Shown in pieces: positions 1 through 5,131 of a DNA stretch of 8,307 nucleotides. Position 1 is the stretch's first letter, and every line of letters begins with the position of its first letter. Position numbers and translations under genes: made by a program. Below the pieces are notes generated by a model, which worked only from the letters and a program-made list of their open reading frames with translations, was not told the origin of the DNA and did no database searches. Source of the stretch: Bacteroidota bacterium (GTDB lineage Bacteria > Bacteroidota > Bacteroidia > Bacteroidales > UBA12481); NCBI GenBank assembly GCA_030592205.1, contig JAUVKA010000157.1, positions 1 through 8,307 of the forward strand, given 5' to 3'.

Positions 1-37
1 AAGGCAATAGAATCCTGCAGCCAGTACTCAGCCAGGG

Positions 38-976
38 ATGGGCTTTCAGTACTGGTTGTGGTGGTATGATGCAGAGTCTCAGACTTATATTGATTTTCTG
101 TCTTCTGAATTTATGGATGTTACCGAGGAAATGATCAATGCCTGGGTTACGCTGCCGCTTGAAAAAGATGGAGAATCTGAGTTTCTAACTCCGGGTAAGT
201 ATATTGCATCAATCCAAACCTATCATGGTGGAGGAGCAGGTGCTGATAATAATGTATATCGATTCACATTGGGAGCTGATTTTTCACACAATCATAATCC
301 CCAGGCAGCTCAGTTACTTTTTAATAATAGTGAAGAATGGAGCCAGTTAGGGCAGCTGCCAATGATTCGATTAAACATTAATAACCAGGAAGGTCCGACA
401 TCGGTACCCGTTACTTTCAATGTGGATATGACTCTGCCAATTGCCCAGGGGATTTTTGTTCCCGGGACTGATTTTGTGGATGTTGCAGGTACTGTTAATG
501 GTTGGGCCGGTTCAGATCATATGACGGACGACGATGGTGATGGCATCTACACTCTGGCAGTTGAAGGGATTGTACCTTTCTCTACTATTGAGTACAAGTA
601 CAGGATTAATGCAAACTGGGATACTTCTGAATTTCCTTCAGGCGGACCAAACCGTGTCTACAGGACATCATACTGGAATAGTCTGGATGACGTATACAAT
701 GACGGACAAAGTACTGTTGGAATTGAGGAAAGAGAAATAGTAAGAGATATCAGTATCTATCCAAATCCAAACAGTGGTATTTTCACTTTGAAAATCAATA
801 ACCCTTCCAGTGAGGACATGAAAGTTGTTATTACCAATATTCAAGGTCAGGTTGTGCTGGAAAAGGAGTTGATCTCAGTGAGTTCTCATACTGAGCAAAT
901 TAACTTAAGCTCATTTTCAAGGGGATTATATTTCCTGAAGGTGGGTAGCCAGGTTAATAAAATTGTTGTGAAGTAG
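38..976 (+). CDS. Secreted T9SS cargo protein, C-terminal part (type A sorting domain)
   Basis: Residues about 125-225 form a beta-rich domain starting FNVDMTLP, with VDVAGTVNGW, DDDGDGIY and EYKYRI motifs. Similar repeats are common in secreted Bacteroidota proteins and resemble carbohydrate-binding folds. Residues about 229-312 are a Por secretion tail: YPNPNSGIF at 241-249, then VVITNIQGQVV, LSSFSRGLYFLKV and a basic end KIVVK. Such tails direct export through the type IX system and are removed or anchored at the surface. The N-terminal 120 residues (GFQYWLWWYD onward) match nothing I recognise. There is no signal peptide, which a T9SS cargo needs, so the ATG at 38 is probably not the true start. 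An in-frame TAG lies at 8-10, while another frame is open from the window edge to about 35; a one-base deletion near 35-37 or a truncated gene would explain this. Function of the mature protein is unknown. Confidence 0.75.
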   Translation: MGFQYWLWWYDAESQTYIDFLSSEFMDVTEEMINAWVTLPLEKDGESEFLTPGKYIASIQTYHGGGAGADNNVYRFTLGADFSHNHNPQAAQLLFNNSEEWSQLGQLPMIRLNINNQEGPTSVPVTFNVDMTLPIAQGIFVPGTDFVDVAGTVNGWAGSDHMTDDDGDGIYTLAVEGIVPFSTIEYKYRINANWDTSEFPSGGPNRVYRTSYWNSLDDVYNDGQSTVGIEEREIVRDISIYPNPNSGIFTLKINNPSSEDMKVVITNIQGQVVLEKELISVSSHTEQINLSSFSRGLYFLKVGSQVNKIVVK

Positions 977-1017
977 TTAACAGGGAGCGGCTAACGGGGA
1001 ACGGTTAACAGGGAATG
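976..1017. repeat. Three tandem copies of a 14-bp unit
   Basis: Three adjacent 14-mers are visible: GTTAACAGGGAGCG (976-989), GCTAACGGGGAACG (990-1003) and GTTAACAGGGAATG (1004-1017). They differ at a few positions. The first base is the last base of the stop codon of the T9SS cargo gene. Each unit begins with GTTAAC or GCTAAC. No function is evident. Confidence 0.8.
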
Positions 1018-1025
1018 TATATAAA

Positions 1026-1057
1026 GGGATGCTTCATCATTGGAGCACCCTTCCTTT
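1026..1057 (+). terminator. Possible rho-independent terminator of the T9SS cargo gene
   Basis: GGG(a)TGCT at 1026-1033 can pair with AGCACCC at 1044-1050, with one bulged A and a 10-base loop. The stem is followed by a T-rich stretch, TTCCTTT. It lies 50 bases after the stop codon. The stem is short and the T tract imperfect, so this is a moderate call. Confidence 0.4.
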
Positions 1058-1064
1058 GCCACAT

Positions 1065-1093
1065 AAAAAAAGGCCCTGCATTTGCAGGGCCTT
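1065..1093 (-). terminator. Rho-independent terminator of the cold-shock gene
   Basis: A perfect 11-bp inverted repeat (1070-1080 with 1083-1093; core GGCCCTGC/GCAGGGCC) is GC-rich at its core. On the minus strand it is followed by seven T residues (plus-strand A run 1065-1071). It lies about 30 bases beyond the cold-shock stop codon. The plus-strand side lacks a clean T run, so termination is assigned to the minus strand. Confidence 0.85.
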
Positions 1094-1124
1094 AAAGCTT
1101 TTAATGACTTGTTGTATATTTAAA

Positions 1125-1316
1125 CTAGGCTAGTTTAACATTAACTGCATTAAGTCCTTTTCTTCCTTCAGCAAGTTCGAAGGTTACTTCATCATTTTCT
1201 CTGATCTCGTCGATGAGACCTGATACGTGTACGAAGTATTCTTTTTCTGTTTCTGTGTCTACAATGAAACCGAATCCTTTGGAATCATTGAAAAATTTTA
1301 CTGTTCCTTTATTCAT
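1125..1316 (-). CDS. Cold-shock domain protein (CspA family)
   Basis: This 63-residue protein is essentially one cold-shock domain, a five-stranded OB fold that binds single-stranded RNA or DNA and melts RNA structure in the cytoplasm. It begins MNKGTVKFFN. RNP1 is KGFGFI at residues 13-18 and RNP2 is YFVHVS at 27-32. The usual Trp of VKWFN is Phe here, and the usual HFS is HVS. The length is close to other single-domain Csp proteins. It stands alone, divergent from the barrel gene, with its own -7 box (1337-1344) and strong terminator. The start has no clear Shine-Dalgarno sequence, only an A-rich leader, which is common in this phylum. Whether it is cold-induced or constitutive cannot be told; the predicted leader is short, unlike the long leader of E. 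coli cspA. Confidence 0.95.
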   Translation of the reverse strand: MNKGTVKFFNDSKGFGFIVDTETEKEYFVHVSGLIDEIRENDEVTFELAEGRKGLNAVNVKLA

Positions 1317-1336
1317 TACTTAAATATTAATTTTTG

Positions 1337-1344
1337 CAAATGTA
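1337..1344 (-). promoter_or_regulatory. Bacteroidota-type -7 box for the cold-shock gene
   Basis: The minus strand reads TACATTTG, an exact match to the TAnnTTTG -7 consensus used by the Bacteroidota primary sigma factor. It lies 20 bases upstream of the ATG. No good TTG -33 element is present; a CTG sits near 1361-1363. Confidence 0.6.
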
Positions 1345-1385
1345 GCCATATTTTTTAGATCAGCTACGTTTTTTTTTATTTTTCG

Positions 1386-1392
1386 TACTTTG
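1386..1392 (+). promoter_or_regulatory. Candidate -7 box upstream of the barrel gene and pathway operon
   Basis: TACTTTG is one base short of TAnnTTTG. A nine-T run (1369-1377) precedes it where a -33 element would be, but there is no clear TTG. A transcript starting near 1398 would leave a leader of about 40 bases before the ATG at 1442 and would exclude the GTG at 1394 as start. It is the only candidate promoter seen before the tightly packed genes that follow. Confidence 0.35.
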
Positions 1393-1441
1393 CGTGGGAC
1401 AAATTAATCAAAATAAATCATATTTACTCGCAGGTAAAAAA

Positions 1442-2215
1442 ATGAAACTTATGAAATACCTTAAGATCAGTACTTTATTCGCATTAGCCTTATTGGTTTC
1501 GATTAGCAGCCAAGCTCAGGATAAGTTTGGTATGAAGCTTAAAATTCACCATCGCGAAGATTCCGGTATTGCGTATAATTTCTTTGTTGGAGAGGACGCT
1601 GCAGATTTCCAAACCTCTGTCAATGGATTTGGTTCGGGTTTTCTTTTTGATGTCCTTACTAGTCGTAACAGCCTGGACTTTCTCGCAATTGGGACGCATA
1701 ATGCATATCTGAGCCTGGGTGCTGGTGTGGCAATAAACAAATACAGGTTTAAGGATAATCTTGTTCTTTCTCTGTCAGATGATGGAAGTATGGTCAATTA
1801 TGAAGTTGATCCGGATGCAAACCATGATTATGTCAACACCTTCTTTGGCTATGGAAAAAGTAAATTGCTTACCTCCTCCATCTTTGTTCCAGTTCATTTA
1901 AATATTGTTATTCATAATCAGTTTGTATTCTCAGCCGGAGGGTTTGTTGATTTCTATATTTATGGAAAGTACAAAAGGAAGTACCTTAATGATGGAGATA
2001 AAGAGAAAGCTCTGATTGAACCAAAGAATTTCAAGGATTTCAATCTCAACAAAATGAAGTATGGTGTAAGCGCTTCATTAATACATAAGAAAACCAGTAT
2101 AGGCCTTGTTGGTACATATTATCTAACACCCTTCTTTCAGGATGGCATGGGACCTGAATTAAACGAGGTCAGGATATCCCTGGTCTTTAGTACCAATCCA
2201 AATTTGATAAAATAG
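1442..2215 (+). CDS. Predicted outer-membrane beta-barrel protein
   Basis: A 257-residue protein with a clear signal peptide: basic MKLMKYLK, hydrophobic ISTLFALALLVSIS, then SSQAQ with likely cleavage after Ala25. The mature part alternates polar and hydrophobic residues in short stretches ending in aromatic residues (AYLSLGAGVAI, FVFSAGGFVDFYIYG, KTSIGLVGTYYLTPFF) and ends EVRISLVFSTN. This pattern fits the small porin-like or PorT-like barrels of Bacteroidota. The reading frame extends to a GTG at 1394, but that would place 16 hydrophilic residues ahead of the signal peptide and overlap the candidate promoter, so the ATG at 1442 is preferred. An ATG at 1451 is also possible. Only 25 bases separate it from the hydrolase gene, so co-transcription with the lipid pathway is plausible. 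The substrate or role is unknown. Confidence 0.7.
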   Translation: MKLMKYLKISTLFALALLVSISSQAQDKFGMKLKIHHREDSGIAYNFFVGEDAADFQTSVNGFGSGFLFDVLTSRNSLDFLAIGTHNAYLSLGAGVAINKYRFKDNLVLSLSDDGSMVNYEVDPDANHDYVNTFFGYGKSKLLTSSIFVPVHLNIVIHNQFVFSAGGFVDFYIYGKYKRKYLNDGDKEKALIEPKNFKDFNLNKMKYGVSASLIHKKTSIGLVGTYYLTPFFQDGMGPELNEVRISLVFSTNPNLIK

Positions 2216-2240
2216 GCAGGTATCTCAGGAACTAATCTGA

Positions 2241-3134
2241 ATGGACTATTACCGTGTTAATGATACCTGCTTTCAAAATCTATATGAATATCCTTTTTCA
2301 TCACATTATATAGATATAGAAGGACTGAGAGTCCATTATCTGGATGAAGGCCCAATGGATTCGAAACCTGTTTTGCTTCTTCACGGAGTCCCGACCTGGT
2401 CTTATTTGTATCGATATTTGATCCCTGTTTTAACTGCAGCGGGGTATCGCGTAATTGCTCCTGACCTGCTTGGGTTTGGGAAATCTGATAAACCCGCTGA
2501 TCCCAACTGGCATTCATTAAGTGCTCATGTCAATTGTATCAGGGATTTGATTACCCATTTAGATCTCAGGGATATTACACTTTTTGGTCAGGATTGGGGA
2601 TCAATGATAGGACTCAGAGTGGCAGTAGAAATCTCTGATAGATTTGAAGGGATCATTATTAGTAATGGCGGCTTGCCTACCGGTGTTGAGAAGTCTTCCC
2701 TGCTTTTTCGGTTATGGAAGTGTTTTGCAAGCATAAGTCCTTGGTTTCCTGTTGATAAAATTGTGGGACTTGGATGTATTAATAAACTATCTAAGGAGGC
2801 AAAGAAAGCATATAGAGCGCCTTTCCCCTCTGCTAAATTCAAGCTTGGCCCACGGAAATTGCCAGGGCGGGTACCGATTTCAAAAACGGATCAGGAGGCC
2901 GAATTGAACAGGCAGGCCTGGCAGGTCCTGAGCCGATGGACAAAGCCTTTCCTCACAGTGTATGGAGATTCAGATCCTATAACCAGAGCCTGGGAAGTAA
3001 AGTTCCAGGAAATGATTCCGGGGGCTAAGCATCAGAATCATAAAATATTGCATGCAGGGCATTTTATCCAGGAGGATGCCGGGCTGGAATTGGCAAAAAT
3101 CATTATTACATTTATCCGAAATTATCCCGGGTGA
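2241..3134 (+). CDS. Haloalkane-dehalogenase-like alpha/beta hydrolase in the OleB position
   Basis: A 297-residue alpha/beta hydrolase. Visible motifs are the oxyanion loop HGVPTWSYLYR (from His48), nucleophile Asp118 in GQDWGS with Trp119 beside it, acid Asp245 in GDSDPIT, and His274 in HAGHFIQED. The cap domain lies at about 145-215, with Trp159 in RLWKCF. In haloalkane dehalogenases the Asp nucleophile displaces halide and two Trp residues bind it. In ole clusters a related enzyme, OleB, uses the same Asp to decarboxylate the beta-lactone to a cis-olefin. From memory of family patterns, the Asp-His-Asp arrangement, the cap Trp, and phrases such as GLPTG and APFP fit subfamily HLD-I (DhlA, DhmA) better than HLD-III, where OleB belongs. 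The Asn after His-Gly typical of HLD-II/III is Val50. Context, 28 bases before a KAS-III gene and upstream of oleC/oleD, supports a pathway role, but true dehalogenation or ester cleavage cannot be excluded. Confidence 0.85.
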   Translation: MDYYRVNDTCFQNLYEYPFSSHYIDIEGLRVHYLDEGPMDSKPVLLLHGVPTWSYLYRYLIPVLTAAGYRVIAPDLLGFGKSDKPADPNWHSLSAHVNCIRDLITHLDLRDITLFGQDWGSMIGLRVAVEISDRFEGIIISNGGLPTGVEKSSLLFRLWKCFASISPWFPVDKIVGLGCINKLSKEAKKAYRAPFPSAKFKLGPRKLPGRVPISKTDQEAELNRQAWQVLSRWTKPFLTVYGDSDPITRAWEVKFQEMIPGAKHQNHKILHAGHFIQEDAGLELAKIIITFIRNYPG

Positions 3135-3162
3135 AATATATATCAGTAGTTAATTATGAAGA

Positions 3163-4212
3163 ATGAGCAGTAAGGTCCAATTTGAAAGTATTGGGATCTG
3201 TCTCCCAGAGAGGCGTTTGTCAACCAGTGAGTTGGTGAAGAGCCTGAAGATTCCAACAATCAATAAGTTTGAACTTTTAACCGGGATTAAGGAAAGAAGA
3301 GTTTGTTCACCGGGGGAAGATTCTCTGACCCTGGCTATTGATGCCGCAAAAGACTGTCTGGCACACTCCAAATTTGTGACTTCTGATATTGATATGCTTA
3401 TTAGTTGTTCTATCACCAAATATATAGATGGCAGGTCGCAGCAGTATGAACCACCCATTTCAATATCAATAAAAACATCCATCGGGGCTGATAGGGCTCT
3501 AAGTTTTGATGTTTCCAATGCTTGTGCAGGAATGCTTACAGGGGTGATGATTGCTGAGGATTTTATACAGAGGGGCGTAGTAAAAAATTGCATGGTGGTT
3601 AGTGGTGAGTATATCACTGGCCTGAGCGAGCACGCTTTGAAAACTATTAAAACCCCTTTAAGTCATGAGCTTGCTTCATTAACTGTAGGTGATGCCGGAG
3701 CGGCTGTAATATTGCAGGCAGTACCCAAAGAGAAAGCGGATATTTCTATATCCGGTTTTACAACCCTATGTGGCTACAGCCATCTTTGTATAGCACGGCA
3801 AAGTCGTAAAATGCCTGGTGCTTATATGAGGACCAAAGCAAAAAAAATCCACCAGGTGTCAATAGCAGAATCAGGTCCTATCGTACAGGAAGCTCTTCGT
3901 CAAAATGGCTTGAGTTTCGACCAGATTGATTATCTGATACCTCATCAGACTTCCAGGAGTGCAATAATTTCAGGATCAAAACACTATGCTGAATATTTTG
4001 GGGTAAGGCCAGGCCAGGTGGTCATTAATCTGAAGGAGTATGGAAATACTGCTTCTACCTCTCATTTCTTGAGTTTATACACTCTAATGAATGAAGGTAG
4101 ATTTAAAACGGGCGACAAAATTATGCTCCTGTGTTTTGCTTCCGGGCTTACAATTGGTGTTGTTATTTTTACAATGAATAATATGGTGGAGCGATATGGG
4201 AACACGGATTGA
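3163..4212 (+). CDS. Catalytic KAS-III (OleA/LstA-like acyl-CoA condensing enzyme)
   Basis: A 349-residue thiolase-fold protein of normal KAS-III length. The triad is intact: Cys121 in SNACAG, His261 in IPHQTS, Asn295 in EYGNTAS. Glu96 in YEPPIS lies 25 residues before the Cys, close to the spacing of the catalytic Glu that OleA supplies across its dimer interface. OleA-type enzymes join two fatty acyl thioesters by a non-decarboxylative Claisen condensation to a 2-alkyl-3-ketoacid. The sequence is not a textbook OleA: the typical GNMGTVS near the Asn is GNTASTS, and the end MVERYGNTD is more like general KAS-III proteins of secondary metabolism. Its substrate role is therefore inferred from the neighbouring oleC and oleD. 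Its last 17 bases overlap the start of the triad-less homologue, which suggests translational coupling and a 1:1 partnership. A decarboxylative malonyl-dependent KAS-III is the main alternative. Confidence 0.85.
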   Translation: MSSKVQFESIGICLPERRLSTSELVKSLKIPTINKFELLTGIKERRVCSPGEDSLTLAIDAAKDCLAHSKFVTSDIDMLISCSITKYIDGRSQQYEPPISISIKTSIGADRALSFDVSNACAGMLTGVMIAEDFIQRGVVKNCMVVSGEYITGLSEHALKTIKTPLSHELASLTVGDAGAAVILQAVPKEKADISISGFTTLCGYSHLCIARQSRKMPGAYMRTKAKKIHQVSIAESGPIVQEALRQNGLSFDQIDYLIPHQTSRSAIISGSKHYAEYFGVRPGQVVINLKEYGNTASTSHFLSLYTLMNEGRFKTGDKIMLLCFASGLTIGVVIFTMNNMVERYGNTD

Positions 4213-4522
4213 AATGATCTCGATTTTGCCCCCGGCTGGCAGACAAACTCTGAGAGGAACAATGTGGCTGTCAGAAAAAGTAGCTAAAAAATGCCTTAAG
4301 GAGGCCAATATCGATCCTTCCGAATTGGAGTTGCTGATTTTTGCCGGAATTTATCGTGATGATCATATTGGCGAGCCATCTATTGCTTCCCTCCTTCAGA
4401 AAGAAATAGGCGCCAATCCCAAGCTATATCCCCTGGATGACCGAACATTTTCTTTCGACTTGAACTCTGGAGGCTGTGGTCTGGTAAATGCGTTCCAGAT
4501 CATTGATGGTTTTATCAGCTAA
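4196..4522 (+). CDS. N-terminal fragment of the triad-less KAS-III
   Basis: This fragment has 108 residues. It starts at an ATG inside the end of the previous gene and covers the shortened first part of the thiolase fold, including the retained Glu60 and the mutated nucleophile loop. Compared with the catalytic protein it has eight extra residues (around NPKLYPLD) between the Glu and the nucleophile loop. It ends about 15 residues after that loop, inside the first half of the thiolase duplication rather than at the junction of the two halves. A stable fold on its own is therefore unlikely. Confidence 0.7.
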   Translation: MGTRIEMISILPPAGRQTLRGTMWLSEKVAKKCLKEANIDPSELELLIFAGIYRDDHIGEPSIASLLQKEIGANPKLYPLDDRTFSFDLNSGGCGLVNAFQIIDGFIS

Positions 4523-4540
4523 GGCAAGCTTTCAAATGGC

Positions 4541-5131
4541 ATGATTATCACAGGAGACTCCGAGCCGGTTAAAGGATTGTCAGAGTCGTATAATTTCCGC
4601 TCAGCAGCATCCGCTCTAATTTTGCAAAGATCAGATAGTAAGGAGGGATTTCAGCTTATCAAAAACTATTCATATCCTCAATTCAGGGAATCCTTTCAGA
4701 GTTATATTACCTGGAAAAGAAAAAACGGACGGCTTAAAAAGAAAAATCTTCTACTTGTCGAGCAATCTGATTCTTATTTGAAGGAGTGCCTGGAATGCAG
4801 CCTTAAATCATTGGAGAGTTTTCTATCTGAAAGTCGACTTAATCTTAATGATATAGACCTAATCATACCATCTCAAAGTCCTGCGGGTTTTGTCCATGAA
4901 CTGGATAATCGATTAGGGAATCAAAGTAACCTGGTATTGGTAAATGGTAATGGCAGAGGGGAATTACATACGTCAGGGCCATCTTTTGCATTGAGAAAAG
5001 CCTGGGATGATGGAACATTTGAAAAGGCTGAAAATATCTTGTTCCTGACAGTGGGGGCAGGGATCAGCAATACAATAGCCTGGTATAGTAAGCAGGGGGG
5101 AGATACTGATGCATGGACAATCAACTCATAA
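4541..5131 (+). CDS. C-terminal fragment of the triad-less KAS-III
   Basis: This fragment has 196 residues. The ATG lies 18 bases after the premature stop and aligns with Met144 of the catalytic KAS-III (MIITGD against MVVSGE), so it is a conserved internal Met rather than an evolved start. The best purine-rich sequence, AAGG at 4521-4524, is too far upstream for a good ribosome site. The fragment carries the rest of the fold, ending in a conserved strand pattern (ILFLTVGAGISNTIAWY). A Lys-rich stretch, RKNGRLKKKN, lies in the middle. It ends 23 bases inside oleC. Translation by re-initiation is possible but not shown. Confidence 0.65.
   Translation: MIITGDSEPVKGLSESYNFRSAASALILQRSDSKEGFQLIKNYSYPQFRESFQSYITWKRKNGRLKKKNLLLVEQSDSYLKECLECSLKSLESFLSESRLNLNDIDLIIPSQSPAGFVHELDNRLGNQSNLVLVNGNGRGELHTSGPSFALRKAWDDGTFEKAENILFLTVGAGISNTIAWYSKQGGDTDAWTINS

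Larger units (their letters stand above)
4196..5131 (+). pseudogene. Triad-less KAS-III small subunit (LstB-like), interrupted by in-frame TAA
   Basis: The two coding pieces are in the same frame. Together they give 311 codons aligning along the preceding KAS-III, with about 36 fewer residues at the N-terminus. SFDLNSGGCG replaces SFDVSNACAG, so Gly93 sits at the nucleophile position and the only nearby Cys is shifted by one. Ser226 (IPSQS) replaces the His and Glu256 (NGRGEL) replaces the Asn. Glu60 in GEPSI aligns with Glu96 of the catalytic protein and is kept. In lipstatin biosynthesis LstA carries the Cys-His-Asn triad while the smaller LstB lacks it but supplies a catalytic Glu; PqsC/PqsB is another active/inactive KAS-III pair. 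This gene fits the LstB role. Codon 109 is TAA (4520-4522), where the partner has Arg136 in FIQRG; sequence on both sides aligns without a gap, so one base change or error explains the break. Confidence 0.8.

Noticed and set aside
1394..1441. GTG at 1394 as start of the barrel protein
   Set aside because: It would place a hydrophilic stretch before the signal peptide and lies two bases after the candidate -7 box.
3150..3617. Antisense 155-residue reading frame
   Set aside because: It lies opposite the KAS-III gene, has no recognisable domain, and the plus strand carries clear family motifs.
4472..4480. Cys94 of the small subunit as a working nucleophile
   Set aside because: It is shifted by one position relative to the nucleophile loop, and the His and Asn partners are also replaced.
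4196..5131. Programmed frameshift or recoded stop joining the two halves of the small KAS-III
   Set aside because: Both halves are in one frame, so no frameshift is involved. TAA also ends other genes here (oleD, the cold-shock gene, the right-edge gene), so there is no sign of an altered code, and no readthrough signal was recognised.
4196..5131. Naturally split two-gene KAS-III
   Set aside because: The break falls about 15 residues after the nucleophile loop, inside the first thiolase half and not at a domain junction, and the downstream ATG is a conserved internal Met.
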